From: Taeniopygia guttata
Taxonomy: Eukaryota > Chordata > Aves > Passeriformes > Estrildidae
NCBI RefSeq assembly: GCF_048771995.1
Contig: NC_133027.1
Location: 13,512,001-13,576,000 of the forward strand
Direction of reading: 5' to 3'
DNA length: 64,000 nt
The translations under genes were made by a program, and so were the position numbers. The notes beneath the pieces are model-generated. The model saw only the letters and a program-made list of their open reading frames with translations, ran no database searches and was not told the origin of the DNA. Below are positions 1 to 12,632 of the stretch, one piece after another (position 1 is the first letter of the stretch; each line of letters begins with the position of its first letter).

Positions 1-834
1 CATAGAAGCAGAGAATCTATGGGATTTGGAGTGGCAATAAAAGGCCAAAGATCTGTGGGCAGTGTATCTCCTCCCTTAGTTGCTATATGCAGTATATACA
101 CAACATTCTAAAAATAAAGAAGGCTTGCTATCTCCAATGACCCACCATGAAAAGTTTAAAATTTTTAAAAATTAAACAAACAAAGCTCCAAATACTCCTA
201 TTAGACAAGCTAAACCAAAACAGATGCTGAAGCAAGATTCACAGGAGGAAGTATTAGATGGTATGAATAACAATTACTAATAAACCCGAAATAAAGTCGA
301 CAAGCTATTAGCAAATAAATTTTTGTTCAGGTCAGTTTAATTATACAAATTATCTCTACCACTTTGTGATGATTGAACTGAAATAGTATGGTATCCTGAA
401 TCGGAGAAACAACAGAAAATAGATTTTTTTTCTTAAGTCTGAAGTTTCTAAAGTATGGCAATAAATAAAATATGGCAACAAGAACTGAAATACAAAAACA
501 TCACTTCATGAAACACTAAGAATTGCACAAAAGAATAGCAAAATAGTTTTTTTGCCTTGTACTGGTGACAAATTTGGAGCAATGACATTCAGTGGTGAGA
601 AAGAATGCTGAAGAGGGAGCTGGTTCCATTTATTCCACTTACAAATAGGCCACCAAGGATAACAGAAAAGCATAAACTGATGGTGGGAAAGACCAACTAA
701 ATGCTGACAGTATGTCTTTAGCAAAGCCTTAACCATATTAATGATTATTTCATTGACAAAGAAGAATGTTGTTTGGGATTATATTTTTGGGTTATCATCC
801 TAGGCCTCAGGATCTCAGGATTCAGGAACAAAAG
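1..834. other. Unannotated AT-rich sequence
   Basis: No recognisable gene or transposon. Open frames here are short and show no familiar domain or codon bias. The stretch leads into an A-run just before the first CR1 copy. Confidence 0.5.
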
Positions 835-853
835 AAAAAAAAAAAAAAAAAAA
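835..853 (+). repeat. Poly-A run
   Basis: An uninterrupted run of A follows an A-rich lead-in. It could be a simple repeat or the tail of a very old retroposed sequence; nothing upstream is recognisable as the body of one. Confidence 0.8.
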
Positions 854-960
854 GAAAATGCCCACTTCAGTACAGCCCACACATTGTCACAGAATTGTTT
901 AAGCCCCAGTCTCATAATCTAAGGCTATGTCCCCCTCAAGGCTGTTTCCTTAATAAGCAA

Positions 961-1460
961 GTGCAGTTTTGGCAACCATAATATAAAAAAGACATTAAGT
1001 CATTAGAGAGTGTCCAAATGAAGTTCACAAGGATGGTGAAGGACCTTGAGGGGAAGCTGTATGGGGAGCAGCTGAAGGCACTTGGTCTGTTCAGCCTGGA
1101 GAACACTGTGGGGTGACCTCACTGCAGCCTTCAACATCTTCACAAGCAGAAGGGATGGGCAAACACTGCCTGACCAGGGACAGGACTCAAGAAAATGGCA
1201 GGAAGCTGCACCAGGGGAGGTTTAGGTTGGAAGATTGGATATTAAAAAATGTTCTTCCCCCACCTGGTAGTTTGACACAGGCTCCCATGGGAAGCTGTTA
1301 CAGCATCAAACCTGGCAGAGTTCCAGAAAATTTGGACAAGGCTCTCAGGCACATGGTGTGACTCTTGGGGTGATCTGCACTGGGCCAGAGGTTGGAGCTG
1401 GTGATCCTGATGGTTCCCTTCTAACTCAGCATGTTTTATGAATTTATAATTCTGTGATTC
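961..1460 (+). mobile_element. CR1 LINE, 5'-truncated 3' fragment
   Basis: The stretch follows the typical CR1 3' region in order: a segment like the 'gttcagcctggagaa' block near 1090, the 'ctgcaccaggggaggttta' block near 1207, and a terminus reading ATTCTGTGATTC at 1449-1460. Orientation is plus. It holds only the end of the thumb-coding region and the 3' UTR, so it is a dead 5'-truncated copy. Numerous indels and substitutions suggest an old insertion. The 82-codon open frame across it is not a gene. Confidence 0.88.
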
Positions 1461-2917
1461 ATCTTGACATAGTTTGCTTTAGAATGTGGAATAGAAACTG
1501 CCGAAGCATGAAACTGATAATTTAATTCCTTTATTGTAAATTGTTCTTGCCTGCAAGTCATCTACAAAAGAGACATGAAGCACATACATGAAAAGAGGGA
1601 ATGATCTTTGTCTTCCAAATGGTAGTTTTACAAGCCAAAGAAACAGACAAAGGAAAATAGGAAAACAGGAAAAACATGGCTTTTCTCAAGGACCCATTTG
1701 CACTTGGTGACTAATGCAGGACTGGGTTTGTGCCTCTAGGCAATTTAAGCCTGGGGGGGAAATAGTCTGTGGTGTGGGTGCCATGTTGTAGAAAATACTG
1801 TAGGAGGAAGAACTTGAATAGATGCAGAGTGAGCTTTCAAGGACCTGGGCAAGTGGCCTCAAGCCAAGCTGGGGTTTGCACCCAACACTTGAACATGCTG
1901 CATCTTCTGTGCTGATCACCTGCCTTGACAGATGGGGTCCAAGCCTTATAAACATCTAGAGGAGTGGTGGAGGCTCATGGAATGGGGGAATAGTATCTGT
2001 CCCCTTGATAGTTGTTGATGAGAATTTATTAATCTCTACAGAGACAGTATAGTGTAAATGTTGGTAAGAAGGGACAACATTTCTGAGACAGATGTATAAT
2101 ATTAAGTATCTCATTGCATGCTCCTCACGCCCCACACACATTTTTCTCCACAAAGGACTGCTGTCCTGACCAGCAACCAAACTGGGCCAGAGCAATGAAG
2201 GTGCCAGATCCTAACAACTAGACCACTGGAGAGTACAGAGATTTAATTAAAATAAATTACATTAGTAGACTAGAACAGACTACTCATTTATCAGTCCCTC
2301 AGGGAGTGATTGATCTCACCTAAAAGTAACTATCTAATTTTTGTCTAATTTAGGGATTTTAGTTCCCTTAATAGTCCTTGGAGAAAGGGAAGTCTAACAC
2401 TTCTAAGATACATACCTTCATATGATATGAGTCACTCACCTGATTTATCTGTTTCTCTACCAATTACTGTCTAGGTGACCAATTTAGACTAGTTGTCTTA
2501 TATTTAAATGTCCAAAAGTATATTAAATTATTCTTACCCTTTGGGTTGATTTAATTAGTTTTAAGACAGGTATCTAATGAGTGTATGTATGCATCACTCC
2601 TGTCAGACAAGGGTGTACCCGAGGTGCCTGGGGAAATCCTTCAGAATTCTGGGAGGTTAAATCCTTCTGAATACCTATCTTTAGGCAACTAAATTCCATA
2701 ATAATGTAAAATTAGGCCTTAGCTTGCACAACTGGAATGCTGCTGTGGATGGCTATAAACTGTTCAAAAGGGGTAGCAAGGTGAGAGGAATTGTGGGAGA
2801 GAATTAGGGAGTGTTTTCATCACCTAGAGATTAATGATATTGAAGAATAGAGTTGAGTGTTTGTGGATAACAACCAAGGCAAACAAAGTATACCCTACTT
2901 GACCAGAAAGAGAAGGA
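1461..2917. other. Unannotated sequence
   Basis: I recognise no gene or repeat family here. The part around 1680-2215 is somewhat richer in GC and has two adjacent minus-strand open frames of 79-89 codons, but neither resembles a known domain and no splice structure is convincing. Confidence 0.5.
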
Positions 2918-3240
2918 AGTTGTAGTGAGATAGGGGTCAACCTCTTCTCCCTTGTAACAAGTGACAGGATGAGAGGAAATGGCCACAAATTGCACCAGGG
3001 GAGGTTTCAATTAGATTTTGGGAAATATTTCTTCATTCCAAGGGTGGCGAAGCACACATACCCAGAGAACAGCCTACCCAGAGAAAATTATTGAGTCTTG
3101 GTCCCTGGAACTGTTAAAAAATGTGTTGATTTCACACTTAGGGACATGGTAAAATGGTGAACATAGTGTTGATGCTAGATTGACAGTTGGACTTGATGAC
3201 CTTAAAGAAGATTTCCAACCTTAACAATTCTGCAGTTCTA
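2918..3240 (+). mobile_element. CR1 LINE, 3' fragment
   Basis: The CR1 3' module is readable: an 'ctcttctccc...gtaacaagtgacaggatgagaggaaatggcc' block near 2942-2984 (given here as landmarks), 'ttgcaccaggggaggttt' near 2990-3007, then the 'gacttgatgaccttaaag' and 'ttccaacctt' landmarks before the 3' end near 3240. Plus orientation, 5'-truncated, no coding capacity. Confidence 0.88.
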
Positions 3241-3332
3241 TTTGGCACTTGAGGACATGGTTTAGTGGTAGATGTGGCAGTGATAAGTAAATTCTTGGAC
3301 TCACTGATGTTATAGGCCTTTTTCCAATCAAA
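3241..3332 (+). mobile_element. Second CR1 3' end, directly abutting the first
   Basis: Immediately after the preceding CR1 terminus the last part of the CR1 3' UTR starts again: 'ggcacttgaggacatggttt', then 'agtggtagatgtggcagtg', then 'cttggactcactgatg' and 'ttttccaatc'. Only about 90 bp is present. Either a second, older 5'-truncated copy was hit near its 5' edge by the first, or two truncated copies landed side by side. Confidence 0.75.
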
Positions 3333-5394
3333 ATTATTATATAATAACTTTATTTAATAAGGTAACAGGTTTTGTTTTTATTTAATCTATAGCTTTTCTA
3401 TATATGTTTTTCATTAGCAAAGCCAAACCCAGCTGTAATTAAGACCCAATGTATCTGAGGCATTCAGACATATTTCAGTGGAAACTGAATCAAGCTCTCT
3501 ATTGAGATTTTCTGTGATATCAGTCCAGCCCTTCAGACTGAATTTGTATGGATCTAAACGAGCTGTCTTTTTTTGGAATGTTTCAACTCTCATAACTCAA
3601 GTGCTAAACTTATAAGAGAATCTTTTCAATCTCCATGTGCCTTTACAAATACATCTTTATTTGCAATATATATTCAAGACAACTCAGGAGCCATGTGGAA
3701 CACTTAATTCTCTTTCTATGTACATTTGTGACAAGGAAGGGCCAAAAACATTATTCGCTTCCCTTCTGAATTTTAAGAACTATTATGGGAGTGATGACTG
3801 TAAAAAATAGGTAACCAATATTTCCCCTCCATCCCATCAGTCAACATGCTCTTTTCCAGAATGAGTTTTACCAGTCATTGAATATATTTTCTCAAATAGA
3901 GCAATTTGTCTATTTCTCACATGCTGATTAAAGAAAATTATAAATATTTTACAAGCAACACTAATCCCCTTCAGATTTGTTTGAGATGTATTTGAGTATT
4001 TTAGTCTTAGTTTAATAAATGTGGGACCATTGGTATATTGCAAAGGTCACCAATCTGTCATTTCATGCACTGAGTGATTTAAACACTTTGTCTTTTACAT
4101 TATGACATAGATGAAAACTTATTTTTGGCTTGAGAAACTGCTTCTGAATGCAGCAGTTGCTCATTCTTTTTTTTTTTTTTTTTTCCATTTTTATTCTACC
4201 ACACTTTGTGTTGCAAGAGGGGAAAAATGCTGAAAAGGATTACAGGCCAAACTCAAGCTATAAAAATAATAGATCTACAAAGAATCTAAACTATTTTCAT
4301 TTGGAAAAATGTTCCTTTGCATTCTTTGTATAAAACCACAGGCATACTTCCAAGATATGCATAAAAATATATGTAGTTCAGTAACAGTGGGGTTTTTTTT
4401 TCTTAACTACCATGAGCATTTAAATTAGTAAATTTATTTGGTTTTTATCCTTCAGTTCTAGATATGTAAATACTATTCAGAATATTTTTCATGAAAGGAT
4501 AGTCCGGCATATTGGAATGAACCAATTTTACAAGTATAACAAAAGAAAGTATAGTTTATTGCTGGAAATATACTGTGAGGAGCTCAATAGGGAATAATGT
4601 TGCACTGCTCTGAAGAGGCAACATGGTGCTAAATGGCTTTTTCAGTGTTTCATTTTTTGGACATAACAGTGTTGAAATAAACTGAGCTATATAATTTATC
4701 TACCTACAAAACTAAACTGTGGGCAGATGCAAGAAGATATATTTATGCTATGCAATAGTGACTACTGCAAACACTCACTGATTCACAGAAACTAAGGGGA
4801 GAGTCATCTAGAAACAAAAACAATTTCCAGCACTGAAAATAGGGAACAATTTCAATGGGATTCAAAAGAGATTTAGCAACTATAGATTTAAGCACCTTCT
4901 CTAATGTTGCAAGAGGGAGCAGGGATTAATCTTCTTTCAGAAATGTGAGATGGGAGTTTGAGTCCCAGTAGGCTCAAGACAGGAATGAAGCAGTACCTCT
5001 GACATTCTTTTAATCACTGAGTATATTGGACAAAATATATCGCCTTCCTTCCAGTAATGTGTGTAGAGACTGTTAGGTATGGAAGCTCTAAGAACCTTTC
5101 TTCACTGAGACTGTCAGCACATTGGGGCAGAAAATATACTGATATTTGTAACTTTGGAGAGGTGGGCATGAAACTGATGTCCACCATCAAGAAAAAATAA
5201 CTTACATAACTTCATGTAAAATTCTGGAAACTGGAGAGTTTCTGCTGCTTCTAGAATTGAATGGTAGCTGAAATTTTTTTTGTGAATCTAAATTATGGAT
5301 ATAGGGGTATAAAATGACAGCTGAAAAATTCAAGGTAATATTGTGAATCTAGTTTCCCAAACACTAACTTGATGAAGAGCCCCAAATATTTGGA

Positions 5395-5458
5395 ATTCCA
5401 TTATTTTTGTAAAGTTCAAGATACCAAGAACAAATGAATGCAGTCTGACCAGAAAACT
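5395..5458 (+). repeat. Direct repeat, copy A (64 bp)
   Basis: This 64-bp segment recurs at 6540-6603 in the same orientation with three mismatches by my alignment. The shared core includes 'aaagttcaagataccaag' and 'gcagtctgaccagaaaact'. Homology seems to continue downstream: 'ctttctataatgtc' here matches 'ctttctacattgac' in copy B after a 17-base insertion in B. The family is unknown to me. Confidence 0.85.
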
Positions 5459-6539
5459 TTCTATAATGTCTTGTTAGAAGAACTAACTGCATTAAACTAA
5501 ATTTAGACGTTTCAATTTTTGAACTGAATTCTGCCAGTAAAATCTGACACTGAACTTAAGTGTAAAGGCCAGTATTTTGCAGATGATATATTTTCTTTTT
5601 AAGAAAAATGTTGCTATAAGCCTTGGGGCTTTTTCCCCTTTTTCTCTGAAGACTGTAGTTATCCAATGGAAGCTAGAACAGATGTATCAGACAAAAATAT
5701 TAAGCATGAAATTCAAAAGATACCTTATGAAAAGAAGAAAACCACATTTAAAATGCCTGTGTTCGTGTCTGATGTAAGAATAAAAAGGAATAGTGAATGA
5801 AGTGATGATTCAGCTAAATTTACTCAACATTTTTTTACACCGGCATAAATTCTAAAAAGCATTCATTGACCTAAATGCATGTGAGCATATCAGTTATTCA
5901 CTAGGGATTGCACTGCAGTCTTTTTTTCTGTCTCTGAATCCTGAAGCACTGCATAAATTAAAAAAGAGACATGCTGAAGAATTTTTGAATTAAGACTGTT
6001 AAAAACAAGTTGATTGATTTTTCAGGCTTGCAAGATAAAATAAGACTGCCTTTCCATAGTAACCAAAGTTTGCTGTTATTGCATAATTAGTGTGTAAGGA
6101 AAAGAGAGCTTCAAGAGGATGTACAGCAGTCATCAGAAGACTGTTTTGATATATGGCAGTCATTTGTGCTGCTATCTTCTGCTTGACTGTTTAAATTCAT
6201 ATATTATTCCACCCGTTCATGTTGAAATTATGCAGTCACAGTCTTGCATTTTTATTGTATTTCATCAGACTTATGAAAAATTTTAAAAGGGGCATGAACA
6301 ATTTTATTGTTTTAACTTTTTGAAGCAATTAGTTTTTATTCTATCATTCTATCTTCCTTGATACAAAGGAGATATAGTGTTTTACAACATAGATGCATTT
6401 AATGCTCATTTTAATTATAAAAGAAGTTATTAATATAGGAGATTGTATTGATAAATAAAAGTAACATGAATTAAACTCAAAATTGAAAATGCATGAGCTT
6501 TACAATTTCTGAAGATTTTGAAGAGATCGTGAATTTTAA

Positions 6540-6603
6540 ATTCCATTGTTTTTATAAAGTTCAAGATACCAAGAACAAATTAATGCAGTCTGACCAGAAA
6601 ACT
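6540..6603 (+). repeat. Direct repeat, copy B (64 bp)
   Basis: Second copy of the segment at 5395-5458, 1,145 bp downstream and in the same orientation, with three mismatches. Copy B carries 17 extra bases before the continuing similarity at 6620-6633. This could be a local duplication or two insertions of one unrecognised dispersed repeat. Confidence 0.85.
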
Positions 6604-8552
6604 GGGATTATCAGAACACCTTTCTACATTGACAAACACTTTCATACAGACAAGATTTTCAAAATATCTTCAAAATTTTAAGACATATAGTTCTTGGAAA
6701 ATTGTGCATGGAAAGTGGTAAAAATAGTGTTCCTCAGGTGAATAATAGCTTGGTTTTGTTCCCTCTAATCAAACATATACATTTTATATTTAAATGTATT
6801 TTTGTGATGACAGATGAGACTACCTGCTCTTATTAGGTTATGTTTAAAGGCTAAATACAGTGGAAACAAAGACTCAGCAAGCATCCGAGGAACAAAAGAA
6901 GGTCAAGGCACCCAGGCAGTAACCTGGTAAGTGAATATGGAAAACATTACATCAGATATCTTAAGATTGTCAAAGAAAAATTAGATCATTATCCCTCATC
7001 CCACCAGCCAAGACAACTCAAGGAAAGATTCTCTTCCTGTAATACCATGCAAATTAAGGGGGATGATTTTCCAATGGAGTACAGTACTTGGAGATGCAAG
7101 CAGAAGAGAATTTTGAGGGACAATGGAGAAAATCTGAAGATGGTGTAAAACTATGGGCTGTCTACAAGTGGACTATAAGAACATATGAAGCATTTAGAGG
7201 AACGAACAAAAGTACGGGAAGAGATGGATCAAGCTGGGTCAGCAAGAAATAAGTGGAATAAAAAGGAAAAGTAGGCATAAGCCTGGTACATCAGATGATT
7301 GATTACCACAGCCGGTTGTAACTTTGTATTAAACACATTCTAATTATTTTCTGTTTGCGTAACTCCCTGAGCCTCTGGGTGAAAATTGCTCTGGAACTTC
7401 AGATTAGACCAGTGTTAGACAGGAAGCGATCCATACAGGAAAATACCTAAGGCTGCAGTCCATGTGTGAGAATGGGCCAGGAATATTGGATGGATTTCAA
7501 ATGTGTGTTGGGATTCAAGATGTGTGTTTGTAAATCCAGAGTGAGGGTGTGTAAATACCTTGACTCCAATCCCAGCTGTCCTGGAAGAATGAGCAGGCGA
7601 GGCCATCTCTGATCTTCATGTCAGTGTGAACACTGTGGGTGTTTTTGTGGCTGCTGAAATCTCTTCTCTGTGCTGCTCTGTGGGCTTGGCCATGCATTCA
7701 CACGTGAGTGTGTGCAAATGCACCAGCAGGGAATACATGCTCAGCCCCACTGGGCAGAGAGAACATGGACCTACAGCAGCTTCCTTTCTCTCTCACTGGG
7801 ATGAGAGGGACCCTGGAATAATTCAAATAACCCTATAATTACGAAGTACGACTAAATATCATATATTGCTAGTCTGCTTCCACAAAGTACTGTGCAGATG
7901 CAGCTCCACAAGCTCATTCTTAAGTACAACATTTAAATCCTCCTATTAAGGAAATGAAAGCATTAACTGAGAGCCAGTTTGCCTCAAACTGAAGATATTA
8001 TTCCTTTCCATTTCTAAGAGTGTGATAAGGAACTTGGTTAATGGATACGTTTCATTGTCAAGAGTGTTGGCAATGAATAGGCATTGAAGCAGTGAGAAGT
8101 TGGTCTCATGGATCTCAGAATCACCCAGGGTGCCATTGTGTGTTGGTTTCTCAGATGAGTAGCACAATCTGTTGCACAGCAAAGGACCTGAGAGGCAGCT
8201 TGTGTAAGGGAATGAGCTCCCCTGCAGATATTTCTTGTGATGACTCTCCACTTTATTTTTTAACTCATCTTATTTCATTATGAGGTTGGGGATTAAAATG
8301 ATGAGGGTGTTTCCATCATTGCATCTCTGAAACAAGATTGCAGGGGGATATTTTGTGCACAGATTGACCAGACAGAAAGAAACCTGCTATTTCATTGCAC
8401 ATCTGCTACTGCCTCCTAAAAAAGGAATATCTAAGTAGCTCACACCACTGAGTTGAAGGCCCTAAATTCTTATACAAAGTCTGTCATTAAAGCACTGTCT
8501 TATACCGTCCCTGGTTAACTTAGGGGACCAGATGGGATGATATATGTTTCAG

Positions 8553-8725
8553 ATCACAGAATCACAGAATCACAAGGTTGGAAGAGACCTTTAAGATCAC
8601 CAAGTCCAACCCATGCCTTAACACCTCAACTAAACCATGGCACCGAGTGCCACATCCAATCTTTTTTTAAACACACCCAGGGATGGTGACTCCACATCCC
8701 CGGGCAGACGAGCAAGATATTCCCA
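8553..8725 (-). mobile_element. CR1 LINE, short 3' fragment
   Basis: Read on the minus strand this is the last ~170 bp of a CR1. It starts on the plus strand with two copies of 'atcacaga', the 8-bp terminal repeat typical of CR1, then 'aggttggaagagacctttaa'. The 3' UTR variant ('aaccatggcaccgagtgcca' on the plus strand) matches the CR1 ending at 43798, so both seem to belong to one subfamily. This copy is less decayed than most others in the window. Confidence 0.93.
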
Positions 8726-11700
8726 GCACATGCAGAATTGCCAGAATTAACAAGTGTGTGTCATTCCTGCAGTTACACTGTTAAAAGAACACTGACACTC
8801 TTGCTAGTGACATAGCAGAAAGTGCTCTTGGAATTAACTTACTGACAGAAATCTATCAATTAAAAACAGCAACAGCAATATGTCAAAAAATGATGTGGTG
8901 CTGACAGTCTACTGTTTGAGCTTTAATTGAGAGAAGAACTCCATAAAATTTTGTAGTGTATATAGCATGTTAGAAGAAGACACAGAAAGCAATCCTATTC
9001 CTTTGATCTATTTATCTACTCATGTGTTTTCTGTTGTCTGGGAGGAGTTGCTGAGTTTAGTGTGAGTTTCTTCTACTTCATCCCTCAAAAGTAAAGGCCA
9101 TGTTATTTATTTCCTGTCCTTATAATTCATCTTCTCTACCTGGATTTTAATATAACTCCTTCAAACCTGGTAATAAATTTTTGATCATTCTGAGTTAGTA
9201 GATTTTAGATGAGCTGTTAAACATCTGCTGGTTTGGGGTTTTTTCTTCAGACTTCAACTCCATCAGATTCTTTCTCCTCTATTTCCTACTTCATGAAATT
9301 ATGTTTTTGAGACTCTTCAAAATTATGTTATCAGGCCTCTAATAGCCCACCCTGATTAGTCCTTTTATCTGTTTTCTTTCTTAATTCTTTCCTGATTTGC
9401 AGGTTTTTTCTCTGGTTTCAATACTAGTGCAGGTATTGCTGTAGCAAAATTATGGAGAATAATTCTAAAGACACAGTTATCTATTCTCTAGAATCACGTT
9501 AGCTGGGGAAACCTCAACAGTTCACATGGTCCTAAGATAATGCTTTAGGACAAGACGGAGCAAGGTGAGAGGAACATCTCATCTCATAGATATGCGTATT
9601 ATCTATAATCAGGCATTTTGTTCGTGAGCAGGAAATACCAGCAGCAGGTTTGTTTTCTGGATACAGTCACAGAATAGAGAGGCCATAAAATCTGAGGGAG
9701 CAAGTAGAGGCACAGTTACTTCAGGATCCTAAACCCTGTTCATGGAGCACAAAGCAGCTGCAAGGCTGTGCTGGAAGTATGAAGCAGGCCCATCACTACA
9801 CTACAAATCAAGACAGGATGTATTTTCTTTCATTCACATGCATCCTTTGGCTATTTGGGTTACCAAGACGAACATCTGTGAGCCCAGTTGCAGATACTCA
9901 TGAAGTCCTATGAAATGCAGTTACTGAACAAAAGCTTCTCTAAGCAAGACAGAAGTCAGTACTGAGAATACAGCACAGCATCAGAACAGAAGAATGAGGA
10001 ATAGAAAGGAAAAATACCAAAGAATGCTCACTTACATTCAAGACAATTTGAAATAAATTAAGATTAAAAGCTGCACAGTAATTCACCAAACACAGAATGA
10101 AAGATTTACATTTTAAAAAAAAGTTGGTAATGCTCTCTGCAATAACTCCATGCCTCAGCATTTAATCTTGGAAATATGCTTGTTCTCCCAGATAACAACA
10201 ACATAAGAAATATCCTACAGTTGGTAGCAGCAAAGTGACTTTTTATTCTCTCAGGTCAGTGGGAGTTTCAATACTTTCATATAAATCTAAATCAGAATCT
10301 TGAGTGTTCTAGGATAAATTTGGTTCATCAGTGGGACCGTTTATTAGTTTTTATAAAGAAAAATCTTTGAAAAACAGGTTAAAAAAAAGAAATCAAGCTA
10401 AAGTTAACCAAAAACTACTCTTCATGTTACTAAAAATACGACTCCTGGTAGAATTTTGCATTATCATGAATTGCAACTTGCCAGGTTTAGGTGAAAAGCC
10501 CTATCCAAGAGGAAAACTTCTCTTATGTTTTTTTAAACACATCCAAGGTGTGTGGTAGAATATAAGGTGTAATATTAGCTAAATATTAGATAAATAAAAG
10601 GTAGAATATTAGACTTAATGTAATTGAAAACATATGCTCTTAATTCTTTACTATTACAAAATCTTTTCAAGTGTCTGACTTTGAAGACAGACAGCAAATA
10701 TCACTCTATCAAATATCCTTTACCTTCCTAATGCCTCCCACATGCAAATGAGTGATATCTGGGTAATATTTATTTGTCATGAATACCCTAAAGAAAAAAC
10801 TAAAATTCAGAATTTGAGATACACTGTGGATACACTGGATGTTGAAAAACTACATCTCATTCTGTAAAAATATTCTTCGTATTTCACTACCCAAATTTTA
10901 CTGACATGACATTGAGCTTGACAAACAGTAGAACAGATTGAACTCATCAGGATATTTAGATGTATGCATGTACATCTCAAGTTACTTTTTGATCAAAAAG
11001 GTGGAGTGGGGAACAATCAAATATCAATACCTGATAAAAGACTCCACCCACAGAACAAGAAGTCAAGGAGTTTGGTGAATCATTGTGTTGATATGCAAGA
11101 GTCTTGCTAACCAAATCATGACTCACACAGTCCTTCACTGCAATAAGAGACAGTCAAAGAAAAAGTAAAAAAAGTCAGAGAAAACTCAGATCTCTCTAGA
11201 GGGAAGAAAACATTGAAACAGATCAAGAAAAATGCAACATTTTTCTCCTCAAGCTTACTCTGAGGATGTGTAAGACAGCTAAAACCTTTATGAACTTGCA
11301 TTTACATTGCCAACTGCACAGCAGGATTTATAGCAGGTAACAATTCTGAAAGCCACAATGTGCATCCAAATAAGCACAGGGAAGAATGTCATCCTCCTCT
11401 GACAAAAAGTTCAATTTTCTGGAACAAAGAACACTTTCATCCATATTTCCTTGGCCTAGTGAGAGTAAGAGAGAAAAATAGATGGCAAAGAGTAGTTAGA
11501 CTTCTTAAAGAACAACTGGCAGGAACTTAGGTGCTGATAGTGAGAGCAGAACTAGAAGCAACACAGACGTGATAACAAAACTAATCCTCATTACGTGGCC
11601 TAACTGTGACAGCAAAGGGGAAAAAGGGTACGGTGAAAATTAATTTCATGATTAATGGGATTCAGTATCCATTCTGCTTTTGTTCTATTTGCATTGATTA

Positions 11701-12499
11701 ATGCTGTCAGATCTTTTCTTCAGACACTGTGGCTAGATTCTCCCTGTGCATAGTTAAATCATAGAAGGGCTCATGCTCACTTTAGTCCTGTGTCTTGCAG
11801 TGTGGTACAAAAAATAATGAAAATGCTGCTATATGTTACTCCATTGGTATTTTAATTGCAGTAATATACTTCTGCTGTCATAAAATTTTAGATACAATTT
11901 AAACTTGGTGGAGCTGTGAGACATAAACTAGATAAAGGGGGAGATTTATAAGCAAATTCACCCTGAACTGGAGGATTAATGAAAAATGAAGCATTCTGGT
12001 TGCAACATTAGTCTCTGGAGTGGCATTAATAATGTTATAGAGGGAAAAAATTATATTTTATATTATAATCAAAATTTCATTAGCATTTCAATAAACTGAA
12101 AGTCAGTGCTTAGAACACCAGCAAAACTAATCATTTTTAAAGTCCACAGCAGGTCTGCAGGCGACTTGGTTCATTTATTCTAAATGTGCATTTTAATAGT
12201 CCATTTTGCCTTTGGAAAAACAAAAACTTTGACAATTTCAAGATTAATCTTTGCAATTGAGGGTGCTGTAAATATGGAAGAAAATGAAGCAGCATAAAAT
12301 GTCCATCTCCCTCTTCTCCTTCTCCCTCCCCAGTCCCTCTGCCAGGAACTACATATGAAAACAGAACTCCATTTTATTTCTAAGGTAAAGTGCCTGTACA
12401 TATTTGAGAACAAAGAGTAAAGGAGAGAATCCGGATTGATGAATCACTCAAATAAGAGGTCCAGCATTACTGGGTTACTTTTTAATGTGACTGACCCTG
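8726..12499. other. Unannotated AT-rich sequence
   Basis: No gene or repeat family recognised. At 12334-12384 there is a short exon-like segment, discussed as a finding. Open frames reach only 77 codons and lack recognisable motifs. Confidence 0.5.
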
Positions 12500-12632
12500 G
12501 TTGGATGGCAGCAGCCCACCAAAGCTGCTCTGTCACTGCCTTCCTCACCTGGGCAGGGGAGAGAAAATAAAAGGCTCATGGATAGAGATTACAGCAGGGA
12601 AAGATCACTCAGTATGGGCAAAACTGACTTGA
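12500..12632 (-). mobile_element. Fragment of an endogenous-retrovirus LTR
   Basis: This stretch aligns with the beginning (plus-strand left end) of the LTR at 51283. Shared landmarks are 'cccaccaaagc', 'cacctgggcaggggagagaa' (tctgggcagg in the other copy), 'aaaggctcatggat' and 'gatcactca'. Only the U5-side part in minus orientation is present; the rest of the LTR is missing. There are no internal retroviral genes next to it. Confidence 0.75.

Larger units (their letters stand above)
3333..8552. other. Unannotated AT-rich sequence with one internal duplication
   Basis: Five kilobases without a recognisable gene. It contains an 18-T run at 4167-4184 and a 64-bp direct repeat listed separately. 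The part around 7400-7830 is richer in GC and has overlapping short open frames on both strands that share no domain with known proteins; I regard them as chance. Confidence 0.5.
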
